Of a stretch of 64,000 nucleotides of DNA, positions 23,315 through 33,563 are shown piece by piece. The notes beneath the pieces are model-generated. The model was given only the letters and a program-made list of their open reading frames with translations, was not told where the DNA came from and did no database searches. This DNA is from Petunia secreta. Its lineage: Eukaryota > Streptophyta > Magnoliopsida > Solanales > Solanaceae. The position numbers were made by a program, and so were the translations under genes. The stretch is taken from contig JARKIP010000035.1 in assembly GCA_029990175.1 (NCBI GenBank), forward strand, positions 21,007,501 to 21,071,500, in the 5' to 3' direction. The stretch's first letter is position 1, and each line of letters begins with the position of its first letter.

Positions 23315-23370
23315 CTCTTCTTCTTCTTCTTCTTCTTCTTCTTCTTCTTCTTCTTCTTTTTCTTCTTCTT
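23315..23370. repeat. (TTC)n microsatellite encoding poly-Glu on the minus strand
   Basis: An almost pure CTT/TTC run within exon 3 of the antisense gene. On the minus strand it reads GAA/GAG codons and gives more than a dozen Glu residues. Frames read from the plus strand here are artefacts. Confidence 0.9.
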
Positions 23371-23920
23371 CACCCACTTTTCTTTTCCCTTTGTCCACGT
23401 GGGAAGTAGCCGCTTTCACCCTGTCATCAACTCGGGGACTCCACTCCGGAGTACGGGCAGCCTCCTCCTCAACCTTCCTCTTATAACTCTAGAGATAGGG
23501 TTTTCGCGCAAGGGGTTCATTAGTTTCGGTCTCAGTATCTGAAACATCAATCACCACCATGTCTAAACCCTCTCCCCGTACAGACTCGGGGACTTCGGTA
23601 GTGGTCTTGATATTCTCTTCTGCAGGCTCTGGTACATTGAATTTAAGCGAAGACTCACCTCCAGCAGTTGAGGTTTGCCCGGCAGCAACGGAAGTCTTAT
23701 GTGGAGACTTCTTCCGTGCTACGCCCTCACCTTGGCTCCGCTTCTTTCTCTTCAAATAACTAAGGCCACTGGATAAGAGCTCCTCGCCACCTTCCCTGCT
23801 GCGCAGTTCCTCCACTGAAGCCAGCAAATATGCAACTTCAGCATCAGGATCAGCAGCAGACCCAGGAGGCACGGCCTGAGAAGGAGGAGCAGGGAAAAAA
23901 TCCCCCTGAGTGCCCATGCC

Positions 23921-23993
23921 TGCAAAAGGCAGAATGGTCAGACACGAAGAAACTACAAAGGAAAGAAATGGCTACAACAACGAAAATTCTCAC
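23921..23993 (-). other. Intron 2 of the antisense gene (73 nt)
   Basis: Donor CACG|GTGAGAA and acceptor TGCCTTTTGCAG| on the minus strand, phase 1. Exon 3 then opens straight into the long frame beginning MGTQGDFF at 23917. Confidence 0.75.
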
Positions 23994-24134
23994 CGTGAGT
24001 TTTCACGGTCAAATTCTTCTGCGCAGCAAAGTACGCCCATTCTCTCCTATCAGGAGAGAACTCCTTCAAAATTGCCTCAACCCACGCCGTCAGCTCATCA
24101 ACTGATATGAGCCTGTCATAGGGTCGCTTGGCAG

Positions 24135-24216
24135 CTACAAAGAAGAGTCAAAGGGATAAGCAAACAAAAAGAGAAGAAGAAGCACGAAAAATTCAAAAGA
24201 ATACTCGGGGACTTAC
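24135..24216 (-). other. Intron 1 of the antisense gene (82 nt)
   Basis: Donor AAGC|GTAAGTC and acceptor ACTCTTCTTTGTAG| on the minus strand, phase 1, with a long T-rich tract before the acceptor. Without removal the frame is not continuous; with removal exons 1 and 2 join in frame. Confidence 0.75.
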
Positions 24217-25007
24217 GCTTCTTGTTCCAAATCTCAGGAAGAAAAGTCTTGGAGTTGAAGGTCAGGGCCTGGGTGCGCACGAACACATACCGGTGTAGTC
24301 AGCCCCGGTCGCTTGTGTCCTCGGAGCTGCGCTCCAAGCCCTTGCTCCCACGCATCCTGGCGTTTACAAAGCTGTCTTTAAAAATTTGTATACTGTACAA
24401 GGAAATAAAATGTTCATATTCAAAAACTTGGTCGGTTTCCACCGCAAACTAATCCAAGAGTGTAACTATTCTATACACACTGGGGCACCGCTGCCCCGGA
24501 CAGAGTAGATATTCCCTGCAGAGCCTCTCGAGCACAGAATGCAGGGGTAATTTACATCCAACCGTAAAAGGGTAGGTGCACATAGCTGTCCACCCAGCCC
24601 TATGTGAAGTAATGTTCTCCTCTTCGGAGACCGAAAAGAGGGGAATATTCGCATCCCAATTGCATTCTGCCCTAACCCGAGGGATCACCTCCGATGTGAT
24701 CCCGGACTTGAATCTATACGCCGGCCAGTTGCGTATATCTCCATGATAATGTTGCAATCCTTTTCCAATTCACCCCATTTCTTAGGGATGATCTCTGCAG
24801 TAGTGGCCTGAGTAGCCCTAGGCCTGGGGCTGGCTGACCAAGAACTACCAGCTGCATCCATATTTTGGTTTCTCCTAGCCTTTGAAGACATAATTCCAGA
24901 AGAGTTGAGAAGTTCGAAAGAAAAGTTGAAAGATATTGAAAGAATTCTAAAAAATTTAGCAGGATGAAAATGAAAGCAAGTAAAAAGGTTTCTTACTCAA
25001 CAAACCT

Positions 25008-25018
25008 CTATTTATAAG
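25008..25018 (-). promoter_or_regulatory. TATA box for the antisense gene
   Basis: CTTATAAATAG on the minus strand, about 120 bp upstream of the ATG at 24891. G-box-like ACGTG motifs lie further upstream (near 25050 and 25180). This would give a 5' leader of about 90 nt. No promoter test is possible from sequence alone. Confidence 0.6.
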
Positions 25019-25440
25019 AGCAAAAATCCGGCCCATCAAGTTCCCGCATGACACGTGGAGAATATCTGAGAGGCCACGATCAGATCCAACCATCAAAAGA
25101 AGAAGTAGGTTTCACCAACTTTCAAAGTGTCATCATTACCTTGAAGCGCAACGGTCACCTCGCGATCAGCAGTCGACGTGTGCACGTGATTGAGGCAGTT
25201 AAAATCATTATTTTTACCCTTGGGACGCGCAGTAATCACTACAAAACAGACTGCAGACGCGCAGATGTGCCAGCTGCAGTTACTTTTTTTTACTGCGCAT
25301 TTAATGCGCACGTCATGGGGATTTGTCACGTAGCTGATAAGATTCACACGTCACCTAGCTTCGTCATGCAAAGATCGGATCTTGCAAAATAAAAACTCCC
25401 GCCAAAACTCACATCCACTCCTCGAGCAGAAACTCTGACC
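25019..25440. other. Upstream region of the antisense gene / spacer to the 3' LTR
   Basis: Non-coding. It contains several ACGTG cores (near 25050, 25175-25190) and GCGCA-type motifs. It serves as the 5' flank of the antisense gene on minus and as the pre-LTR region of the element on plus. Confidence 0.5.
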
Positions 25441-25459
25441 GAGAAGTGTGGGGACTACC
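25441..25459 (+). other. Polypurine tract of the Tat element
   Basis: GAGAAGTGTGGGGACTACC ends right at the 3' LTR start. The GTGGGGACTACC form is typical of Tat-type elements. Confidence 0.75.
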
Positions 25460-26160
25460 TGTATTGGATAAAAATTAGTATGGCCTAAAAAGGTGACACG
25501 TGTATGCCACGTGGCACAGACAGAGATTCACCCGGACAGACATCCAATGAACAGATAACCAGCTAGGTGGTTATCACGAGCAGCAGCAATGTAACGCCTT
25601 ATCAGTCAATACGATCTGAATGAGCAATTATTAACCTGATCATGTGCGATTACTCAATAAATGATCTTAAAGGCAGTAATTACAACCCAGTGGTTACATA
25701 TCCAACGGATGCGTGCCCAGCGGTTACAAGACTCAACGGACGCCTATCAGACCTATAAATAGCACTCGACCTAAACCATTGTAACATAACTTGACTCCCT
25801 GTCTACAACATCAATAAGAATACTCTCTCTTACTCTTGCTCAAACACTGTTCTTTGCTTATATTCGTTGAATACTTTGCTCTCTAGTCTTCTAGTGCGAT
25901 CAGTGACGAGGAAATCTCACCGGGGTCAAGCGATCCAACACGGTTACCTCCATATATTTTATTAACGCTTTAACTTTATTCATTCCCGGTTACGTTCTAT
26001 TTCCATATTATTAATTATCATTACTGGAAATCACGAATATATTAGTAATCTAGCAGTTAGCGTAATTCTTCATTCTAACTCTTAATCTAAACTATTGATC
26101 GTGACTCCGCAGATACAAATTTAATTATTAATTGACCTAAAATGGAATCTAGGTTAAACA
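25460..26160 (+). repeat. 3' LTR of the Tat element
   Basis: 701 bp from TGTATTGGATAA to GGTTAAACA, collinear with the 5' LTR, with about 27 differences by hand count. G-boxes at 25497 and 25508 and the TATA box at 25753-25762 are kept. Confidence 0.95.
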
Positions 26161-27291
26161 GAACCAAAACAAAAAAGGAACCGAAGCAATAAAAAATCAT
26201 AGTAGATGTAAGAAGGAACCGAAGCAATAAAAAATCATAGTAGATGTAAGAGAACAAGAAAGAAAAAAAAAGTAGAGAATTAACGGATTTTATTGATCAT
26301 GTGAGCTTTTGAATCCCAAAATAAACTTGATTCTATGTACAAGAGTGGCTTGATCATTAAAAGATATATCTTAAGTACAAGTTTTATATGTGTTTTTTTG
26401 TAGAAGTAGAAAGAATCATAGACTTCAAACTCCAGAAAGTCAACAAAACAGATACGAATACTTACAATTTAATCAGACATAAACTAACCATTAATAAGTC
26501 ATATCCATATTGTGACTAAAACTAAGTAAAAAGTTACCTTTCCAAGATTGATTCTAATTAATCGTTTCGGCCTTTTCGTTTTTATTAGATGTCATCGTTA
26601 AAATAGGGTTGTAAGTCAGACAAAAAAAGGCAAAGGGACTTACCAAGTTTCCAAATAAGAAAAGGGGACATTGACCAAGTCAATATTGAATTAACTTAAA
26701 AAAGAGCCGAATTATAATATTTAAAACTTGTGGATAGAATAAAAATTTTCAAAATTTACAAAAATATCCCACAATTCATACATGACTAAAACTCAAAAAG
26801 AAAAAAAAAATTCCTTTCCATATTGATTCTAATTAATATCTTCGGCCTTTTCGTTTTTCTTATACTATAGCAATTCCTTATTCTTTTCCTTTTTACTAAA
26901 TTATAAAAATTAATCAATTATAATTTTATTCAACATAAAAGGCGCATACGACGGGTAAAAAGTTCAAGCAACATTTTATAGAAGCTTCGTGCTTTTATAA
27001 TAGTACTAATTTAATATATGTACGTTGCACGTGTTATCACACGTAAATAATTTAAAGTGTTATATCTGAAACAAAGAATATAATATTAACAAAGCAAAAA
27101 ACCCTCAATCAAAATTTAGTCGCGCTAGGAAAGAAAAGTTCTACATATGGAGTCGGGTTGGCATTTTTCTCAATTGAGGAGTCCTTATCCAAAATTACAA
27201 GTTTATTAGACAAAGAGTTGCTTTTAATGATTTTTGCAAGAAAATAATTATGAGTACTATATTATCCAACATGAGACGTGAGCTACAATAG
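26161..27291. other. AT-rich flank with short direct repeats
   Basis: No gene seen. A perfect 38-bp tandem repeat is at 26175-26250. A block of about 50 bp (tgattctaattaat, then ttcggccttttcgttttt) occurs at about 26547 and again at about 26822. It may be the low-copy DNA into which the retroelements inserted. Confidence 0.55.
26175..26250. repeat. 38-bp perfect tandem repeat
   Basis: The unit starting AAGGAACCGAAGCAATAAAA occurs at 26175 and at 26213 without a visible difference. Confidence 0.9.
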
Positions 27292-27990
27292 GGTAAAAAC
27301 TTACATGCATCTGGTGTTTACACCCAACCAACAAAAAAATGACACATATCATATTATTTAACCATAATTATTGATGCTTAACCATAGTTAACTATTAAAT
27401 GCATCTTAATTAATAATATAAAAATATTTAATAGTATGTGGGGATCACCCAGTTACCTTCCTAACAGGTACCGTTAATACAAAGACCATCACTGACCATA
27501 ACAAAATTATAGAAACTATCTTTCTGTTAGTTTTTCATTAGCAATATAAACATTTTAACTTTAACAAAAACTAAATTGCCTTTGTATACCATGCTTTATT
27601 GTAACATAAAAAGATTAACACTCAGACACAAGAAACCTTAATGAAATTGCGCTTAGCTAACAAAGTTACATTATTACTAATCATGAAAATATTATCAAAC
27701 TTAATCGAGACCGAAAATTTCAACTCATATTTTAACAACTTTTTCTTGGAAAATATTAATTTCAAAATTAACCTTTTGATTTGTAATGGAAAAATAAACA
27801 ACGAAGAAGAAACACGAACTTGCAGATGACTAACATCCCTAAGTGTTTCTTAGTTATTTTGAATTTTTATTACTCTATTATTTTTTAAAAAAATTATATT
27901 AGAAAAAAATTCCTAATATAACTTCAATTTATTTCTATGGTTAAGTTAACTAAGGTAGGTGTAAACACCCGGTGCGGGTAAGTTTTTACC
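27292..27990. mobile_element. Mutator-like MITE, 699 bp
   Basis: The left end GGTAAAAACTTACATGCATC is matched by the reverse complement of the right end GGTAAAAACTTACCCGCACC, and both continue with GGTGTTTACACC. The terminal inverted repeat is about 34 bp with four mismatches. The flanks ctacaatag (27283-27291) and ctagaatag (27991-27999) make a 9-bp target duplication with one change, typical of MULEs. No transposase is encoded. Confidence 0.8.
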
Positions 27991-28064
27991 CTAGAATAGG
28001 CCTGACATAGAAGTCAAAAAAGGAAAAAATCAAAATGCCTAGCAACTTTTTCCTATGGATATTA

Positions 28065-28836
28065 AGAGCTTGTTTGGCATTGCTGTCAAAAACTGCTTAT
28101 TTTGAGAAATAATTTTAGCATAAGTACTTTTCAAAGAAGTACTTTAGATAATAAGCAGTTTATGTTTGGACAACTCATTAGAGAAATATTTTTGATAAAT
28201 AATTTGTGTTTGACTAATCTTTACAAAAAGTACTTTTGAGTGTCAAATTACGAAAAGGATATCCAAGTTCATTTTACATTTGGATTAATAGAAATAAAAA
28301 AATAAATGCTTATCATAAAAGACTTAATTAAAAAAATTATTTAGTTAAAACGTAAAACATAAAGTAAAAGATATAAATTTAAGCTATTGAATAATATAAA
28401 ATATAGTTAAATCAAAGTGATAATGGAATTAGGAATTTCTTGTAATTACTTACTTTTAAAAGATGAATTAAGAATAGGATATCCTATATACGGTTGATAG
28501 AAATACCTAAAAATAAAAACTAGCCCTAAAAAGGAGAGTATTTGTAAAAGTATATAGTACGAAAATAAATAAGAAAAAGAGAAATATAATTTTATTTTGA
28601 GAGATATGGTTAATTAATGTGGAATAATTTGGTAAATATGGATTTTGGTAAAGTTATTTTTGTCTTGAAAAAATTAATAAACTGCTTCTGCTTTTGAGAA
28701 GAAGCAGATATTTGTAGCTTCTCCCCAAAAGTAGAAAAATTGCTTCTGCTTCTACTTAAAAGTATTTTTTTAGTTCCCAAATACCTTAAAATTCCAAAGG
28801 TACTTTTGGCTTTGGAAAAGCAACACCAAACAGACT
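28065..28836. mobile_element. Probable hAT-like MITE
   Basis: The left edge GCTTGTTTGGCATTGCT pairs with the reverse complement of the right edge GTCTGTTTGGTGTTGCT. Inner parts on both sides repeat aagtactttt and gcttctgctttt-type words in opposite orientation. Target duplication is not clear, so the ends are approximate. Non-coding. Confidence 0.55.
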
Positions 28837-29102
28837 ATAAGTAACCCAAAAAAAAAGCATCAAATCAATATTCATATCAGGCCTATTCCTGCTTTAAACT
28901 TCCCCTTAAACCAATTTACTCATAGAATTATATATTAATTCAAAACATAGTATGTTAACCTTTTTGCCAGTAGTCTTTACTGGGATATTCTCTTTTTTTT
29001 CTTTTTTTTTTTTTTGACAAAAGAAGAAATTTGATAGGAAGAAGAGAAAGAATGCATAATTTTATATAATTTAAACTCTAAATAACTATTGCCATGAAAC
29101 AA

Positions 29103-29485
29103 GGGACACTTACAAAAATACCCATAAAACCTAAAATAATTACAGCCAATATCCACTACTTTCAAATATTACCCGACCTACCCACTAAATTATTTACTCA
29201 CTCTACCCATCCAGACTTGTATACCATAGTTTATGCAATATACCATAAAGGTATATACCTATAAGGCATAACAAAAGTATATAGTAATAAGTGGCCCTCC
29301 AAACTTGTATACCATAATTTATGCAGTATATCTTAAAGGTATATACCTATAAGGCATAACAAAGGTATACAATAATAAATGGGTAGGTTGGGTAAATACT
29401 TTTAGTTTTATAGGTAGTATAATTTTTAATGGGCATGACTTGTAAAAATACTTTAAATTTTATGGGTATAGAGTGTAAAAATCCC
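29103..29485. mobile_element. MULE-like MITE, 383 bp
   Basis: GGGACACTTACAAAAATACC on the left and, reverse complemented, GGGATTTTTACACTCTATACC on the right continue with CATAAAA and further similarity (about 37 bp). The flanks atgaaacaa (29094-29102) and atgaaagaa (29486-29494) are a 9-bp target duplication with one change. Inside, an 88-bp direct repeat starts at 29215 and 29303. The other copy of the tandem duplication lacks this insert. Confidence 0.75.
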
Positions 29486-29640
29486 ATGAAAGAAACAACA
29501 AGTAAAGAAAAGTACTATTAATAGAATTCCGTCGATAATCACAAGTCGCATTAGAGCAACATTTATCCTTGCGACTAAACTAAGATCAAAAGGAAAATAT
29601 TTTAGAATAAAAAGGAAAATAATAATTGCATTTATTAGTG

Positions 29641-29644
<4 letters not shown>

Positions 29645-29692
<48 letters not shown>
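29645..29692. repeat. (TA)n microsatellite
   Basis: About 24 uninterrupted TA units. The minus-strand frame through it, with Ile-Tyr repeats, is an artefact. Confidence 0.95.
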
Positions 29693-29695
<3 letters not shown>

Positions 29696-29960
29696 GCGAT
29701 CCATAAACCCATAATAGGCCAGACAATTAAGGAAGGGAAGAAAATTTAGCAGAGAGTCTATATCCATATCAGGGCTATTTTTGCATTTAATTGGCCATTC
29801 CACCAATTTAATCATAGAAACAGATACTACTAATTTAAAAATTAATATACTAACCTTCTTCTCAGTACCCAGTAGTGCTTGCCAGATTATCCTTATTTTG
29901 TGACAAAAAGAATAAAGCAACAGGAAAAGAGAACACATTCATAATTTAATATAATTTTAG

Positions 29961-30588
29961 AAGGGAAAATTACACAATAGACAACTTAAGACACTTAATT
30001 AGCTAACATAACTATATTTTTAAAAAATTATTGAACATAGCAAATCTTAATAGGTATTTTACAAAATATAGTTATTTTGTATTTCTATATATCTACAAGT
30101 GTATATTTTCGTATCTTTATATCTACATGTATAATTATGTATATCTTAGTATTTTTATATATCTAGTATATTTTTTTGTATATATTTACTTTGTTTAACG
30201 TTGTATAATTTAATACAACGTTGTATAACTATGTGTTCTTTCGTATTTCTACTATTTACAAGTGTATTTCTTAGTATATTTTTACCTTGTATAACTTTAT
30301 ATAACTATGTATAATTTTGTATTTTTATATATCTACAAGTGTATATCTTTGTTTATACATATATTTTTTGGTGGTTTTTACGATTGCGGTAGTGGATGAT
30401 GGCGGGGGAGGGACGTGATAGTGGTGGTTAGGTTTGTAGGAAGAAGAAGATAGAATGAACACCAATTTAGTAAGATACCATAATATTCTATAAAGTGTAA
30501 AAAAATATAGCTATATTATGTAAACAAAATAGTATAGCTATTTTATGTAATATATGTCTCTAATATTGTTTATTTATGTAAAAATCCC
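29961..30588. mobile_element. MITE-like insertion, 628 bp
   Basis: Left end GGGAAAATTACACAATAGAC and right end, reverse complemented, GGGATTTTTACATAAATAAAC form an imperfect inverted repeat similar to that of the 29103 element. Flanks taattttag (29952-29960) and taatttaaa (30589-30597) match at seven of nine positions. The interior repeats gtatatttt/tatatctac words. Copy A of the duplication lacks it. Confidence 0.55.
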
Positions 30589-30831
30589 TAATTTAAACTC
30601 TAAGGAACTATTAGCATGAAACAAAAAGTTAAGGATGGTACCTTTTATAGAATGCTACGGATACTCACCTAAGAGCTACACTTATTTTTGCATCCTAATC
30701 ATGACCAAAAGAAAAATATTTTAGCATAAAAAGAAAAAACAATTGCATGTACCAGCATTGAGCACACACACATACAGACACTATCAACCATACTTATCTA
30801 AAACTAAGTCACACAAGATCCTATAATAACA

Positions 30832-32587
30832 TGACCTGGATTTCAGGCTAGGCCATGCATGTGGGCACCTAACTAACTCCTCTAGATTTGTCGGGCGAGC
30901 TTTATCGACTAAATCCATTCAGATAATATAAAATTTACATGGAAATAAAGTTAAATTTACCTTAAAAAAATATGATAGCCCAAGGAAACATAATATATAC
31001 AAGATATGCACATATAAGTTATTTGAAGAAATACATTTAGCTACCCACATATAGAGGTTTAGAGGTTTCCAGATAAGACATCTAAGAAGGCCAAAAATAT
31101 ATATATTTCCAGATGGGAACAAAATGATATACAACTATTATAACCATGACTGATGGCCTTAACGAACAAGTTGGCTCACCATAGAAAGCTGAGAATTTCA
31201 TGGCTCCTCAGTCACGCTGCTGGCTAGGTCCTGGAGCGGAATCTTGTGAAATTAAAAGATACAACAAGAAACAAAAGGGGTGAGTCATAAAGACTCAATA
31301 AGTAAGGAACAACTAGCAACCTTAAGGGATAGGTATGCTAGCCAGGGGAAAATAGAATCACAACAACCAATCAACTAAGTCAATCATAAATAAACAATGC
31401 AACGAATCCATATAGTTCACAAAAGACATGTAAATATATGAAATGAATGTATCATGATGCAAAGGGATCACATGTGCCTATAACCTATTTCTGGTGCGGG
31501 ACCCTCATCGACTACCAGGAGCTATATGCAATAATAATCTTTCATTGGCGCGGGACCCTCATCGACTGCCGGAAAGTACATATCAAGCTCACAACTGGAA
31601 TACAATGCTACTACGTCAATACAATACCAACAACAAAGCATAACATATAATATACAATGTAAATCCAAAGTTAAAGCGTAGTAAGTACGCATATTGGCAG
31701 CTACACGGATAGAAAACACGTGGTAGAATATCCACAAGGCTATAGGAAATCAAAAAAATGGATACTATCACTTATGTCAAGTCCTGAGTCGGAATAGCTA
31801 CTGAATGATCTCCTTTTTCTTTTCGATGCCTCTCAGAAAAATTATTTTCTGAAAACATATTTAAACTTATAAGTGCCAGAGGAAGGAGTATCTTTTATAC
31901 AATAAAGAAAGGAAATTACCAAAATACTGCTGGGTAGGGCTTAGCCGAAAGCCCATAAACTATATATTTTCTGATCCCTTACAATCCCACGAGTCCAATT
32001 ATATCATTAGGTTTACTATCCAGATTCAATTTCATCAAATTCACCAATTCCATAAACTATAGGTTCTAGCCCTAATTACCCAATTCAATTTCTGTAGAAT
32101 TCAACTTCTGCATCATTAAAGAAATTAGATGATTTAGAATCATTACCTATTGTTATCTCACTGATTGGTATCCAGAAATCACCTTAGAACTGATTAAAAT
32201 TAGCTAGAAATGAATTGGGAACAAAATTGGCCGACATGGGTCTTTTATACCTAGAAATTGGCACGTTCACACCACCATGACCTGCTGGTGCTGCGATTTG
32301 GGTCCGAACATGACCCTACGATAAGTTTCCAGAAGTAAAAAATGACCATACGAACCTAACGCAACCTTCGAATTTCAAATCGGAGCTCATTTACTCAAAG
32401 CGAGCTCAGAAACCTGTTTTAGACTTTACCGACAGCTGAAATGGAAACCTTCTACAAAAACCTACCAAACGAGGTCCGAATCAGCTCAAATTTTATTGCT
32501 AGGTCCTAATGGAACTGACGGAGCTTTTAAGACTATCAGCACGCCAAATGGAGTCCTAACTTCTGAAACAACTATCTGTGGTAATTT
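30832..32587 (-). repeat. 3' LTR of the deleted Tekay-type element
   Basis: On plus it starts at about TGACCTGGATTTCAGGC, matching the left end of the 44575 LTR, and ends near 32587 just before the polypurine tract (minus AAGTGGAGGAGAAAG). About 1.76 kb, shorter than the 2.5-kb relatives. The repeats near 31490-31570 (GCGGGACCCTCATCGACT) are a local variant of the LTR repeat zone. Confidence 0.75.
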
Positions 32588-32872
32588 CTTTCTCCTCCAC
32601 TTGGACTCTCATTCGTCCTCGAACGAGCCAGAGTCTAGAGTATATTGCACATGACTAATGGGAATTCCGATGCCAACTTTTGACAACCATGCAACGGATA
32701 AAATTTTACTTGGATAGAACTAGAAACACAAACACAGATAAGAAATTTTAAGTTTTGGGAATCAAATTCATACTTGAGTCATCGAAGAGATGAGGATATC
32801 TCTCCCCCATCATGGACTCAAGCTCTCAAGTGTCCTTCTCATGATGACGGTTGTGTCATTACACTCGAACCA

Positions 32873-33563
32873 TCAAGACTTCTTCGAGCAAAGCTTCCAA
32901 ACATCTCTGGCAGTAATATTAATTGGGAACTCCTCATAAGCTAGATTTACCTCTAGCTGAGTAGGATCTAACTCAATCACTTTGGAAGGATTTCGGATAC
33001 ACTTTCGAAGCAGATACATGTAACACCAGATGAACTGGCGCAGAAGCTGGCAAATTGAGTCAATAAGCCACCTTACCAATACGCGTCTCGATACAAAAAG
33101 GGCCAATAAACCTGGGACTAAACTTCCCTTTCCTCCTAAATGTCTTTACACCCTGCATCGGCGATATTTCAGAAAATACCTTGTCACCAACCTCGAACTC
33201 TAACTCTCAGCTTCTCCGGGTTGAGTATGAAATTTTCCTGGTTTGAGCAGTCTGCAGACGATCCTGAATAACATGAACAATATCAAGAGTCAGACGAACC
33301 ATCTCTAAACTCATCACCTTAATATCTCAAGACTCGAACCGACCAATCGGAGAACGAACTCTACGGCCATACAAGGCCTCTAATGGAGCCATACGATAAG
33401 GAGGGATGGAAATAGGCTGAGCACCTGACATTATATCAATGCCAAACTCGATCTCCCGATCGGGAGGAAGTCCTGGGAGATCATCTAGAAACATATCAGA
33501 GAACTCCCTCACAATAGGAACGAAATCGAGGGATGGAATCTCCATAGTGGTATCTCGAACCAT
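32873..33563 (-). pseudogene. pol: Tekay-type pol remnant: RT start fused to integrase end
   Basis: The frame beginning at 33563 reads the protease-RT linker (FSDMFLDDLPGLPPDREIEF) to PISIPPYRMAP, the normal start of RT, and then continues directly with EALYGRRVRSPIGRFES, which belongs near the end of integrase. The whole RT palm, RNase H and integrase core are absent. Downstream 33106-32873 has the C-terminal part (MYLLRKCIRNPSKVIELD) next to the chromodomain region. The fusion point is at about 33383. Confidence 0.85.

Larger units (their letters stand above)
22063..24891 (-). pseudogene. Antisense four-exon accessory gene of the Tat element (putative gypsy-type transposon protein)
   Basis: Minus-strand model: exon 1 24891-24217, exon 2 24134-23994, exon 3 23920-22874, exon 4 22800-22063, in total about 2.6 kb (some 865 codons). 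All three introns have GT...AG ends and keep the reading frame. Exon 1 has a globular domain (HRAGWTAMCTYPFTVGC, KLPLHSVLERLCREYLLCPG) like the plant family called putative gypsy type transposon. Exon 3 is Ser/Pro-rich with a poly-Glu run. Exon 4 is a long coiled coil (LLSEEKEGFARSAQGLEILL) ending in an Asp/Glu-rich tail. Lesions: one frameshift near 24757-24770 and stops at 24449, 24299, 23489, 22705 and 22288. A TATA box lies about 120 bp upstream. Function unknown; extra ORFs here are known in other Tat elements. Confidence 0.75.
6282..26160 (+). mobile_element. Tat-lineage Ty3/gypsy retrotransposon, complete but inactive
   Basis: Two 701-bp direct LTRs (6282-6982 and 25460-26160) bound gag, protease, RT, RNase H, a second archaeal-type RNase H and integrase in plus orientation. 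The second RNase H is the hallmark of the Tat clade. About 4.4 kb between integrase and the 3' LTR holds a tRNA-like sequence and an antisense spliced gene. Without the Sirevirus nested in gag the element is about 11.4 kb. The LTRs differ at roughly 27 positions by hand count (about 4%). Coding regions have many stops and frameshifts. The flanks (ataac/taaca on the left, gaacc on the right) do not give a clear target duplication. Confidence 0.9.
28865..30780. repeat. Tandem duplication of about 395 bp, each copy carrying its own MITE
   Basis: Copy A (28865-29640) and copy B (29753-30780) share the same blocks in the same order: atatcagg.ctatt with accaattta.tcatag, then catgaaac, then agaaaaatattttagcataaaa with aattgcat. 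Removing the insert 29103-29485 from A and 29961-30588 from B leaves two units of about 390-400 bp. Each copy therefore serves as the empty site of the other. Function unknown, non-coding. Confidence 0.7.

Noticed and set aside
23155..23542. Plus-strand frames with poly-Leu, poly-Phe or poly-Ser
   Set aside because: They are shadows of the TTC microsatellite. The supported reading is the minus-strand exon 3.
29453..29938. 161-codon minus-strand frame with an Ile-Tyr repeat
   Set aside because: It reads through the (TA)n microsatellite and a MITE border.
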